Source of the DNA: UBA7359 sp964523895
Lineage (GTDB): Bacteria; Pseudomonadota; Gammaproteobacteria; Eutrophobiales; Eutrophobiaceae
Reading direction: 5' to 3'
Length of the DNA stretch: 64,000 nt
Assembly (NCBI GenBank): GCA_964523895.1
Contig: CAZGBJ010000010.1
Coordinates: forward strand, 22,305-86,304
Positions within the stretch are counted from its first letter, which is position 1, and the number at the start of each line of letters is the position of its first letter. The translations under genes were made by a program, and so were the position numbers. The notes beneath the pieces were generated by a model, which saw only the letters and a list, made by a program, of their open reading frames with translations, ran no database searches and was not told the DNA's origin. Positions 6,886-14,975 of the stretch are shown here, in pieces.

Positions 6886-8820
6886 GTGGAAAAAGTAACT
6901 AAGAATTTACAAACTATTTTGAGTTTAGGCTGTTCAGTACTTTGCATAGCATGGTTGCCAATCACAAGTTCTGCAGTAGAAACATCACATTTGGGTACGA
7001 TGACCGTACAGGAACAATACCAGGCAGCGACGGTAACCGTGATAGATATCGAACGTGGAGAAATTGAGGCTCAACATGCGACTTCCGCTTTTGATGCTCT
7101 TGATAATCAGCCCGGTTTAAATGTTACAAAGCGACTAGGTTTAACTGGATCTGGTCTAAGTCGACTTAGTATCAGGGGTAATGGCGTGGTTGGTCCGGCA
7201 GGCATACAAGTTCTTGTTGATGGTCGACCCGATGCAACAGTTTCATTTGCTCACCCCACACCCTCCGCATTAAGTCTACAAGATGTTGAACGAGTTGAAG
7301 TTATTCATGGCCCTTCACCTGTACTTCATGGCTCAGGTAAAACAGGTGTTGTAAATATTACTACGGGTAAACCAGAAGCAGGTTTTCACGGTTATATTGA
7401 AGGTAGTTATGGCAGCTTTAATACAACTGAAAATTTTGGTGGTGTCTCTTATGGTGGTGAACGTGGCTACGTACGAGCAAGTGGGTCTTATCGAAGCAGT
7501 GATGGCGATAACCCCACTTCTGCTGCTTTGATAAAAAGCATTAACGTTAAGGCCGGTTATGAGTTTAATGATATATTTAGTGCCGATGTAACTTTTGGAA
7601 GAAATGAGGACTCATTTGAAATATTTGAAACTATTTTTGTTCCCGGACCATTCACTGATTCTCGAACAACGAGTCTGGACTTAACGCAAACAGTATTTGA
7701 TCTCACGCTTAATGCTGATTTTGACAAAGTGCAGTCTTCCTTGAAGTTTTATCATGATGACCTGGATCCTGAAAGCCAGATTTTGGATGACCCAGAAAAA
7801 AGAGCTAATGTATATGAAACTGGTATGCGTTTTAAAACAGCTTGGGAAGCTACGGATAATACTAAACTAATCGCAGGCGTTGATTACATGCGTGCACAAG
7901 CGGATAACTCTCCATTTCCAGCCCCACCATTTCAGTTAGCCATTGCTCAGGATAGAGTATCAGAACAATTAAATGAGCTTGGAATCTATGGTTACATTGA
8001 ACAGAATTTAGGGCGACATGTTGCAGTGACTGGTGGACTAAGATATGCCCATCACAGTGCTGCTGATACTGAGCATGCAGAAGAGCTAGGCATAAGCTGG
8101 ACTCCGGAATTGGATAATACTGATAATTTTCTTTATGGAACCACATTTCGGGCGAGAGCAACACGCGGATACCAAATGCCCACATTACAACAATTGTTCG
8201 GGGTATTCCGCGCAAAACGTACTGGTCCTGCTAATTCAACATTGAATGCGGAAATCGTCAAACAATATGAACTTGGTTTTAATAAATCTTTTTCAAGAGC
8301 AAATCTGGATGTAGTTGTCTATGTCCAGGATGGTGAAGATTTAATTACTCTACCCTCACAATCAGCAGTGACGCCACCTCCTGAAAGTACGAATAGTATA
8401 GACTTTGCTAATCGCGGTGTAGAATCACGTTTGCATTTCTACCCATCGGAAAATTGGCAAACGATGTTGGGTGTTACCGTTGCTGATTTTGATAATAACA
8501 GTAACCGGTTTTTACGCGTACCTGAGAAAACGATTGATTTTGGTGTGACTTATCATCATAGTTTTAAAAGACACCATGATTTTTCAATCAACTTAGCAGG
8601 TCGTTTTGCCAGAGACACGTTTGATATTCCAGTTGGAACTACCACACAAGTTCAACTTGATAATTATTTCATTGGCGACATTAAAGCTAATTATCACGTT
8701 AATAAATATGCGAGAGTATTTTTTCAAATCGATAATATTACTGACTCAAACTTTGAGTTTGTATCAGGTATTCCTGTAAATGGAATTGGCGTATCTGGAG
8801 GAGCAAAACTAGAGTTTTAA
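6886..8820 (+). CDS. TonB-dependent outer-membrane receptor 1
   Basis: A 644-residue outer-membrane receptor that would import a metal chelate or similar ligand with TonB energy. The signal peptide (about 1-30, ending TSSA) is followed by a TonB-box-like TMTVQEQ, a plug domain (about 45-155 with LSIRGNGV, IQVLVDGRPD, VERVEVIHGPSPVLHGSG) and a beta barrel ending in the terminal Phe of AKLEF. The GTG start at 6886 follows a purine-rich GGGGAAATGAG. It has no tonB, exbB or exbD of its own next to it; those are 4 kb downstream after receptor 2. Inferred substrate: nickel complexes, because hydrogenase genes lie on both sides. Confidence 0.9.
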   Translation: MEKVTKNLQTILSLGCSVLCIAWLPITSSAVETSHLGTMTVQEQYQAATVTVIDIERGEIEAQHATSAFDALDNQPGLNVTKRLGLTGSGLSRLSIRGNGVVGPAGIQVLVDGRPDATVSFAHPTPSALSLQDVERVEVIHGPSPVLHGSGKTGVVNITTGKPEAGFHGYIEGSYGSFNTTENFGGVSYGGERGYVRASGSYRSSDGDNPTSAALIKSINVKAGYEFNDIFSADVTFGRNEDSFEIFETIFVPGPFTDSRTTSLDLTQTVFDLTLNADFDKVQSSLKFYHDDLDPESQILDDPEKRANVYETGMRFKTAWEATDNTKLIAGVDYMRAQADNSPFPAPPFQLAIAQDRVSEQLNELGIYGYIEQNLGRHVAVTGGLRYAHHSAADTEHAEELGISWTPELDNTDNFLYGTTFRARATRGYQMPTLQQLFGVFRAKRTGPANSTLNAEIVKQYELGFNKSFSRANLDVVVYVQDGEDLITLPSQSAVTPPPESTNSIDFANRGVESRLHFYPSENWQTMLGVTVADFDNNSNRFLRVPEKTIDFGVTYHHSFKRHHDFSINLAGRFARDTFDIPVGTTTQVQLDNYFIGDIKANYHVNKYARVFFQIDNITDSNFEFVSGIPVNGIGVSGGAKLEF

Positions 8821-8836
8821 TTTTTACAGAACAAAC

Positions 8837-8858
8837 AAAAAGCTTAAATTAGCTTTTT
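8837..8858 (+). terminator. Possible Rho-independent terminator after receptor 1
   Basis: An 8-bp inverted repeat, aaaaagct / agcttttt, with a 6-base loop lies 17 bases after the receptor stop and ends in T. The stem is AT-rich and therefore weak. The remaining stretch to 9093 shows no gene. Confidence 0.45.
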
Positions 8859-9093
8859 AAACATTAAGCTGTTTTAAATTATCTGCAATTGCTTTTGTAA
8901 CATCCTCACCCTGGTTCCAGGTTTAATTAGGGTTTTCCACTGGGCTATTGTATAGGAGTGTTACATCATGGAAAAAAGTTGAGTGTAAGAAATAGCATTC
9001 AATAGTTTTAACCATTGCTACATTATTGATCATCCAGATAAAATGACTAAGTATTAGCATAAAGTTATTTTTACTTGCCAATGAATTTGAAAA

Positions 9094-9495
9094 ATGATTG
9101 ATAAAATAGATTCGGTGTTAAAGATAATCGGTGTTGTCCATTCCAGTTTACAGACTACGCAAGATCCACCTGCTGAAGGCAAGCACAAAATGCAGGAAGC
9201 CACTCTGGAAATATTTCCGGAATATTGTCTTGGGTTGACGGGTATGCAGGATATGCAACAGTTACTGGTATTCTATTGGTTACACAAGGCAGATCGCGAA
9301 GTGCTAAGAGTTTATCCGGGTGGTGATCGCAATAAGGAAATGATCGGTGTCTTTCGAAACCGTAGTCCATTACGGCCAAATCCGATCGGTATAAGTCTTG
9401 TTGACCTACTTGAAGTGGGCGTTAACGATCTTCACGTACGCGGGCTGGATGCTATCGATGGCACACCCATTATTGATCTAAAATCGGCCCCATAA
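9094..9495 (+). CDS. TrmO/YaeB (UPF0066) family protein, short C terminus
   Basis: A 133-residue protein with the TrmO-fold signature: IGVVHS at the start, the FRNRSPLRPNPIG motif at about 89-101 and DAIDGTPIIDLK near the end. Family members methylate the N6-threonylcarbamoyladenosine of tRNA using S-adenosylmethionine; standalone short forms may have other substrates. The protein stops after DLKSAP, where the family usually continues with a KPY-type tail. A one-base shift near 9484-9488 would add about 15 residues (beginning PHKILPVYE), so a frameshift is possible. It stands alone between receptor 1 and the second CxxC protein. Confidence 0.75.
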   Translation: MIDKIDSVLKIIGVVHSSLQTTQDPPAEGKHKMQEATLEIFPEYCLGLTGMQDMQQLLVFYWLHKADREVLRVYPGGDRNKEMIGVFRNRSPLRPNPIGISLVDLLEVGVNDLHVRGLDAIDGTPIIDLKSAP

Positions 9496-9561
9496 AATTC
9501 TGCCGGTATACGAGATTCCAGCCTGCCTGTAATAAGCTTCGTAAATCGATTTATTGAACTG

Positions 9562-9849
9562 TCAATCGTCTAGCTGGTTTTCTGAATTTACTACTGCTTT
9601 GCGTGGCATCCGCAGATATCTCATTAAGTCTGTAAAACTTTGGCGGTAATACCATAAGGCACCCATGCCAGCAAACATCCAGGCAAATGTTAATATTTCA
9701 GCTCGCGGCAGTGCCCACTTGACCAGGCTTACAGAACAGCCAGTGCATAATGGTTCCGCCACGGCCATCTTAATCATGAACCAGAAACTGAGCGTCCCAA
9801 GCGTAATAAGGTAGGTGCGAGCAATAATTGCGAAGGTTGGTTTCCCCAT
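9562..9849 (-). CDS. Two-helix inner-membrane protein with periplasmic CxxC (paralogue 2)
   Basis: A 95-residue protein with two membrane helices (about residues 8-30 and 47-67) and PLCTGCSVSLVKWALPRAE between them. It aligns with the product of 6267-6545 through the CxxC, the following helix and the (W/F)xFAGM segment. The tail after helix 2 is basic (MRYLRMPRK), which suggests that both ends are cytoplasmic and the CxxC faces the periplasm. It is divergent from TonB receptor 2, just as its paralogue is from receptor 1. Function unknown. Confidence 0.65.
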   Translation of the reverse strand: MGKPTFAIIARTYLITLGTLSFWFMIKMAVAEPLCTGCSVSLVKWALPRAEILTFAWMFAGMGALWYYRQSFTDLMRYLRMPRKAVVNSENQLDD

Positions 9850-9868
9850 TTCAATGCCCCTTAAATTT

Positions 9869-9897
9869 AGTATTGTCCATGAAGTTAAGTATTGTCC
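9869..9897. promoter_or_regulatory. Direct repeat agtattgtcc upstream of the CxxC gene
   Basis: The 10-base word agtattgtcc occurs at 9869-9878 and 9888-9897, 19 bp apart, roughly two helical turns. It lies just upstream of the minus-strand gene ending at 9849 and could be a pair of operator half-sites. No regulator is identified, and the same word does not precede the paralogous gene. Confidence 0.35.
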
Positions 9898-10042
9898 TAG
9901 ATAACGACAAGGTCAAGCTTATGAGTCAAACCATTAGAAATTTTGTGGGTTCCCAAGAAATCCCTGTAATTGAATATCTTCTCAAATGACTTGAAATTAA
10001 TATAACTCATTGTATTTAATGTAATAATATTTTTATAGTAAA

Positions 10043-10087
10043 ATTGACCTCATTGACCTCATTGACCTCATTGACCTCATTGACCTA
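10043..10087. repeat. 9-bp tandem repeat upstream of the second TonB receptor gene
   Basis: Almost five copies of attgacctc, the last one ending attgaccta, in the 317-bp gap between the divergent CxxC gene and receptor 2. Every unit contains TTGACC, a near-consensus -35 hexamer. The last TTGACC (10080-10085) stands 15 bp before TTTAAT (10101-10106), so the array could be a set of overlapping -35 elements. Besides the agtattgtcc pair I see nothing else in this gap. Confidence 0.95.
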
Positions 10088-10166
10088 AGGTTAAGCTTGG
10101 TTTAATCTCAGATTCGAAATTCAAACTATCTCGAATGGTAGTAAATCTTTTTTGGGGAGAGGATGT

Positions 10167-12029
10167 ATGACGATATCAACCAGCAGGCGCCTGCTTGCAC
10201 GGGTTTTCTTAATTTTTTTATCAACGTTAGTGTTGATTCCACAACTCAGTTACGCAGATGAAATACCTCTGCTTGAACCGGTAGAAGTCTCCGTACCATC
10301 GCAGGCAGATCGGTCGTACTCGGTCACTATTATTACGCGAGACGACACGGAGGGAATGCACTTCACGAATCTCAATGATGCGTTATTCAGCGGTACACCT
10401 GGTGTTAGCACATCAAGGCGATCCGAGACTGGTTTTGGTGGTCCCAATGCGGGATTTCTGATCCGTGGTTTAAATGGGGCCCGAGTACCGGTGTTCGTCG
10501 ATGGCATTCCGATTCAGATCAACAACCATTTTCACGCCCGTGTGGATCGCTATTCATCCGATATGATCGACCGTATGGAAATTACCCGCGGTCCCTCGGT
10601 GTTGAAACACGGCGCCAGCGCAGTTGGTGGCGTGGTTGACATCTACACCCGTAAACCGGGTAAAGGCTTCAGTGGCTTTGTTGAGGGCGCCTATGGCAGA
10701 TACAACACCCAGGAAGTCTTTGGCGACATTGCATACGGTTGGGGCAGTGGCAGTATCCTCTTTAGTGGCAGTGATCGTCTAACCGATGGTCCTCCTGTAG
10801 TCGCGGGTCCCAGTGCTGGTGTCGCCACTGCAGAAGCACATGACCTTACCAACGTCAATTTAAAAATCAGCCAGGCCATCAACGATACATGGAGTGTCGG
10901 CTTTCGCGGATCCAATGCACAGGAAGTTCCAGAGGATTTCCCATTTTCACCAGGCGTCTCCCATCGCCGATTTGGTCAGGATGAAACTGACCTGGTGTTC
11001 CATATTGACCGTAAGACGGCGTCCTCAAACTCGCTAGTTGCCTATCATGATAATAGGCTAGACAATTTCAATGGTAACTACACCAACGGGGTACTAAACG
11101 CTGGAACGACCTTGAGTAGAAGAGTAGAAACCGAAACCGGCGTCCTAGCCAGACATACATGGCTGCGTGGGGGAGGTAATACAATTACGCTTGGCGGAAA
11201 CTTTGTGGAATACAGCGATAGTAGGTTTACAGGTTCCGCTCAAGATGACCAGAGCAGTCATTACAGTGGCTATATACAGGCGACTCAGGCCATTACAGAC
11301 AGCATTACTGTTGATGGAGGTGTAAGGGTTACTGCGGGTGAGGATTTTGATACTGAATTATCACCGGAAATCGGCATAGTCAAAAAGTTCAGCCCAAGTC
11401 TCGCAGTACGCGTACGTGGCGGAAAGGCATTTAGAGTGCCAAGACTGGGTGAAGTCGATACAAATAATGATCCGTTAAGAGATCCGGAATCGTTTTACCA
11501 TGCTGAGGTTGGCGTGAATCAGCGTTTCAATAATGGCGCCGAATTTGATATCACCGGGTGGTGGATGAAAGGTGACAATCTTATCGTCAGTGTTACTGGT
11601 GGTCAATTTGGTACTGAAGCGAGTACGGGTAAATTTAACCAAAGCGGACTCGAGGCATATCTGTCGTTCCCATTAACTAAGCATCTATCTGGTTATACCG
11701 GTCTTACATTGATGTCACTGGAGACAACGGGTGCCGCGCCGCAGACAACTTTCGACGCAGGCTTGCAGTATAGACAAGGTCCGTTTCGGGGAAACCTGGC
11801 GTTTCGCGGTGCGGGTCGCAATGCGGATCCCAACCTTGCATCTGAGAACTACAATGTTTTCGATGGACGTATTCAATATAAGGTACATAAGTACCTTGAG
11901 CTGTTTGTAAACGTGGACAATATTACCGACACCGACTACGTGACCAATTTTAGTACCTTTGCCGGTGGCTTTAATAATGTAAATGTTGAAAGGCTGATTA
12001 TGCTTGGTGGGCGGTTGAAGTTTCGTTAA
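10167..12029 (+). CDS. TonB-dependent outer-membrane receptor 2
   Basis: A 620-residue TonB-dependent receptor. It has a signal peptide (about 1-29, ending LSYA), a plug domain with GFLIRGLNGARVPVFVDG and RMEITRGPSVLKHGASAVGG, and a barrel ending in GGRLKFR. I start at the ATG at 10167 because GGGGAGAGG stands directly upstream; a TTG five codons earlier is less likely. Its exbB, exbD and tonB genes follow on the same strand. A hand count of 10441-10500 gives 34 G+C in 60 bases, against 18 in 60 at 21001-21060, so this block has a different composition and may have a separate origin. Inferred cargo: a nickel or other metal chelate. Confidence 0.9.
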   Translation: MTISTSRRLLARVFLIFLSTLVLIPQLSYADEIPLLEPVEVSVPSQADRSYSVTIITRDDTEGMHFTNLNDALFSGTPGVSTSRRSETGFGGPNAGFLIRGLNGARVPVFVDGIPIQINNHFHARVDRYSSDMIDRMEITRGPSVLKHGASAVGGVVDIYTRKPGKGFSGFVEGAYGRYNTQEVFGDIAYGWGSGSILFSGSDRLTDGPPVVAGPSAGVATAEAHDLTNVNLKISQAINDTWSVGFRGSNAQEVPEDFPFSPGVSHRRFGQDETDLVFHIDRKTASSNSLVAYHDNRLDNFNGNYTNGVLNAGTTLSRRVETETGVLARHTWLRGGGNTITLGGNFVEYSDSRFTGSAQDDQSSHYSGYIQATQAITDSITVDGGVRVTAGEDFDTELSPEIGIVKKFSPSLAVRVRGGKAFRVPRLGEVDTNNDPLRDPESFYHAEVGVNQRFNNGAEFDITGWWMKGDNLIVSVTGGQFGTEASTGKFNQSGLEAYLSFPLTKHLSGYTGLTLMSLETTGAAPQTTFDAGLQYRQGPFRGNLAFRGAGRNADPNLASENYNVFDGRIQYKVHKYLELFVNVDNITDTDYVTNFSTFAGGFNNVNVERLIMLGGRLKFR

Positions 12030-12110
12030 CAGCATTTGCTGTAAAGGTAGTGGCAGCAAGTCACCCAGACTCGTCTGCTTCAGGTGGGAGATGGATAAAG
12101 GTTACGTCGG

Positions 12111-12707
12111 ATGATTGAAATATTCTACGCTGGTGGGCCAGTGATGTATCCGCTGTTGCTGTGCTCGGTCATTACCGTAGCAATTATTTTTGAACGTAGT
12201 TTCTTTTGGTTGCGATGCCGTAATGGCCGTCGTCCTGAATTGATTACTGAACTTTGTAGCCGGACTGAAAACGGACAACAGGAATTTTCGGATGGAATTA
12301 ACTCCGACATAGTTGCTAGGGTACTTATTGAGGGTCTTGAGAGTCCGCTTTCTGAAATGTCCTGGCGACTGCAACAAGCAGCTGTCCGGGAAGCAGTGGA
12401 AGTCAATCGCTATCTTGATGTTCTAAATACCATGGTGTCTCTAGCACCACTGCTGGGCATCTTTGGTACTGTATTGGGGATTATCGAATCCTTTCAGCTC
12501 CTGGGCGATGCATCGTTAATTGATCCGGTCGCTGCCAGCGGCGGACTGGCGCAGGCGCTCATCACCACCGCCTTCGGTTTGGGCATTGCTATGCCCAGCC
12601 TCATTGCTTACCAGATATTTCAGTCGAAGTCTGCAAACCTCCGATTTGAAATGGAGACACACGCCACAGAGCTTGAGCTTTCACTTGGACTGGAGACCAC
12701 GGTCTAG
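12111..12707 (+). CDS. exbB: ExbB-type proton-channel subunit (MotA/TolQ/ExbB family)
   Basis: A 198-residue inner-membrane protein that, with ExbD, uses the proton gradient to energise TonB. Three helices are visible: about 8-28 (PVMYPLLLCSVITVAIIF), about 105-130 (LNTMVSLAPLLGIFGTVLGI) and about 145-168 (GLAQALITTAFGLGIAMP). The second and third carry the family's conserved Gly/Thr-rich segments. It follows the receptor gene by 81 bases and precedes exbD by 24 bases. ExbB rather than TolQ is chosen because a tonB gene follows instead of tolA. Confidence 0.88.
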   Translation: MIEIFYAGGPVMYPLLLCSVITVAIIFERSFFWLRCRNGRRPELITELCSRTENGQQEFSDGINSDIVARVLIEGLESPLSEMSWRLQQAAVREAVEVNRYLDVLNTMVSLAPLLGIFGTVLGIIESFQLLGDASLIDPVAASGGLAQALITTAFGLGIAMPSLIAYQIFQSKSANLRFEMETHATELELSLGLETTV

Positions 12708-12731
12708 AACTTAACGTTTTAGTCAATATCC

Positions 12732-13160
12732 ATGAAGCTTCCGGAAAATACTTTAGCTACTGAACCGCAGGTGGAAATGATTCCTCTCATCGATGTGGTG
12801 TTTCTTGTATTGGTTGCGTTTATTTACGCCAGTATGTTCATGACTTATAAGACTGGTCTGTCTGTCGATCTGCCTGAGAGCAGTCAGGCGGAAACAGTGA
12901 TGTCAGAGGTGCTTACACTGACAATCATGCGTGATGGGTCGCTATTTTTAAATGAGGATCCAGTCACACCGGAGCTACTCAGTGATACGCTTTCGACTGC
13001 AAAAACAGTTTCTGGTGAGAAGCCTGCTTTGTATGTTATGGCTGATGGTGAAGCGCGTCTTGATCCTTTGATTAAGATCATGGATCTGGCACGTAAGGCT
13101 GGTATCACAAGTTTGACTATCGCAACTGAAAAACAGGTAAACGCGACAGGAAAGCAATGA
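12732..13160 (+). CDS. exbD: ExbD biopolymer transport protein
   Basis: A 142-residue protein with a short cytoplasmic N terminus, one membrane helix (about 17-40) carrying the essential channel aspartate in PLIDVVFLVL (D21), and a periplasmic domain. It is the normal partner of ExbB and TonB. Its stop overlaps the tonB start (ATGA at 13157-13160), showing coupled translation. Confidence 0.88.
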   Translation: MKLPENTLATEPQVEMIPLIDVVFLVLVAFIYASMFMTYKTGLSVDLPESSQAETVMSEVLTLTIMRDGSLFLNEDPVTPELLSDTLSTAKTVSGEKPALYVMADGEARLDPLIKIMDLARKAGITSLTIATEKQVNATGKQ

Positions 13161-14191
13161 ACCAGAATCGTGCTTGGGCATACTTTGCAGTCCTGTTATC
13201 GATATTGATGCATGCCAGTATTGCAAGCCTGGGAAACTTCCAATTGAATGAAGCGGGATCTAAAGGTGGCTCATTGTCAGTCACAGTTGCCGGGCACTCT
13301 AATGATTCAGGACTTCAATCATCACAAAATATAAACACAGATTCTGTCCCCAGTTCTGAGAATACCCCTGTTTCAGAATTGAATACAGAACCAACACCAC
13401 CGGATCCAATTGCAGCGGAAACGACAACCTCTACTGAGAATACTCCTGTTTCAGAATTAGATACGGTACCAACACCGCCGGATCCGATTGCAGCGGAAAC
13501 GAAAACCCCTACTGAGGATACTTCTGCTTCAGAATTTAAAATAGAACAATCAACGGTTCCGGTTGCAGCAAAAAAAATAATCCGTACCGAGGTTTCTACT
13601 AAGCAAGAACAAACCGAAGAGCTACCAACCACGAAACCTGTGGAGGAGCCAAAGCAACTTGCTGAAAAAAAAGCTAAACCGGTTACTGAACGAGTAGAAA
13701 AAGCGCAAGCGCATAAACCAGTTGAACAGAAAACAAATCCTACAGCATCCTCTAAGCAAGCGAAAATGAGTCCTGCTACTACAGAATCACAATCTGCCGC
13801 AGCCTCAGCATCGCCCGAAGGGCAGGAAATGAATATGTCATCTATGAATCAAACTGGTTCAACGACTAGTAAAGCAACTGCAGGGATAGGGATAGTTATA
13901 CCAATTACACCCGATGTAACTGCGATTCCCCTGTATCATTTGATTCCCAAACCACCTTACCCAAGTCGAGCACGTGACCATGGTGAGGAGGGTACCGTGA
14001 TCATAGCAATTCTGGTCTCAACAGATGGAAGCGTTGCCGATGCAAATATAACAAAATCATCAGGATATCCGCTACTTGATGGCAGTGCCTTGTCTACCGT
14101 GAAGGCAAAGTGGAGGTTCAAGCCTGCCACTAAAAATAATAAACCGGTGGAGAGCTGGGTGCGAGCACCCATTCATTTCAGTATCTATTAG
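13157..14191 (+). CDS. tonB: TonB energy transducer with repeated linker
   Basis: A 344-residue TonB. It has an N-terminal membrane anchor (about 8-25), a long Pro/Glu/Lys/Ala-rich periplasm-spanning linker and a C-terminal TonB domain (about 255-344) with YPSRARDHGEEGTVII, SSGYPLLD and WRFKPAT. The linker contains two near-identical 26-residue units (ENTPVSEL...PTPPDPIAAET) and a decayed third. It is last in the exbB-exbD-tonB set and presumably serves receptor 2 and perhaps receptor 1. Confidence 0.9.
   Translation: MNQNRAWAYFAVLLSILMHASIASLGNFQLNEAGSKGGSLSVTVAGHSNDSGLQSSQNINTDSVPSSENTPVSELNTEPTPPDPIAAETTTSTENTPVSELDTVPTPPDPIAAETKTPTEDTSASEFKIEQSTVPVAAKKIIRTEVSTKQEQTEELPTTKPVEEPKQLAEKKAKPVTERVEKAQAHKPVEQKTNPTASSKQAKMSPATTESQSAAASASPEGQEMNMSSMNQTGSTTSKATAGIGIVIPITPDVTAIPLYHLIPKPPYPSRARDHGEEGTVIIAILVSTDGSVADANITKSSGYPLLDGSALSTVKAKWRFKPATKNNKPVESWVRAPIHFSIY
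13358..13513 (+). repeat. 78-bp tandem duplication inside tonB
   Basis: Two adjacent 78-bp units (13358-13435 and 13436-13513) begin gagaatac and differ at only scattered bases. A third decayed unit starts at 13514 (gaggatac). They encode the 26-residue linker repeat, so length changes stay in frame. Confidence 0.85.
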
Positions 14192-14274
14192 CATAGGAAC
14201 AGTTGAACTAATTTAGCAGGAATAGTCTAGACTTATCTCAATAGCCTCTGTAATTGGTCGACGGAGATAATCTT

Positions 14275-14880
14275 ATGAAGCGACTGGTGTTAATTGTTTT
14301 TCTGGGATGGGTCCTGGTCGGTTGTGCAGAGATCCCGGCACGTATAGCACAGCCCCCCTCCGAAGAGGATTTACAACTTGGTAAGGCATTGGTCAATATC
14401 AATGAAAATATTGACCAGTCGGTACGCTGGGGTGGCACCGTGTTGACAGTGTCAGAAGATAACGAGGAGGTCTGGCTTGAAATTCAACAGCGCGAATTGG
14501 ATCAAGATGGCGCGCCACGCCAGACCAATGCATCAAAGGGGCGGTTTCTGGTAAAAACAGAACATTCAGCAGAGGAACTACAGAGCTTGATCGGTAGGGA
14601 TGTCACAGTATTTGGTACCTTGAGTGGATCATATGATGGTTCCATTGGCCGCACGCCATACCAGTTTCCTGTGGTCAATGCCGAGGAACACTACTTGTGG
14701 GGAAGCCAAAATTTAGCAGCTAATTCCGGCTATGATGACGGTTATTTCCGTTATCCTTATCCTTACTATTTTGGTAGATACCGGTATCCTTTACATTTCT
14801 ACCCATACACGAGTCGCTATCCATTCCAATACTATGGTTTCTATCCTCGAGCAGGATTTCGCTTCGACCACTATTATTGA
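14275..14880 (+). CDS. Slp-family outer-membrane lipoprotein
   Basis: A 201-residue lipoprotein with a lipobox signal (LGWVLVGC, Cys about residue 17). The following ARIAQPPSEEDLQL and VRWGGTVLTVSEDNEEVWLE match the Slp/YeaY family of outer-membrane lipoproteins. The C terminus is extended by a Tyr/Pro/Arg/Phe-rich tail. I chose the ATG at 14275, preceded by CGGAGA, over an upstream alternative. It follows tonB on the same strand 83 bases away. Slp proteins are usually starvation or stress lipoproteins; here a structural or uptake role in the receptor system is only inferred. Confidence 0.8.
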   Translation: MKRLVLIVFLGWVLVGCAEIPARIAQPPSEEDLQLGKALVNINENIDQSVRWGGTVLTVSEDNEEVWLEIQQRELDQDGAPRQTNASKGRFLVKTEHSAEELQSLIGRDVTVFGTLSGSYDGSIGRTPYQFPVVNAEEHYLWGSQNLAANSGYDDGYFRYPYPYYFGRYRYPLHFYPYTSRYPFQYYGFYPRAGFRFDHYY

Positions 14881-14975
14881 GGGTAGAGTTTATGTTGGCA
14901 GGAAAAATAATCAGACGTAACAAACCACAGCTGTACAATGTTATTCCATGCCACCCGTATTAGAACTTAAATATT

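Noticed and set aside
7862..8215. 117-codon minus-strand frame within receptor 1
   Set aside because: Antisense shadow of a well-supported TonB receptor.
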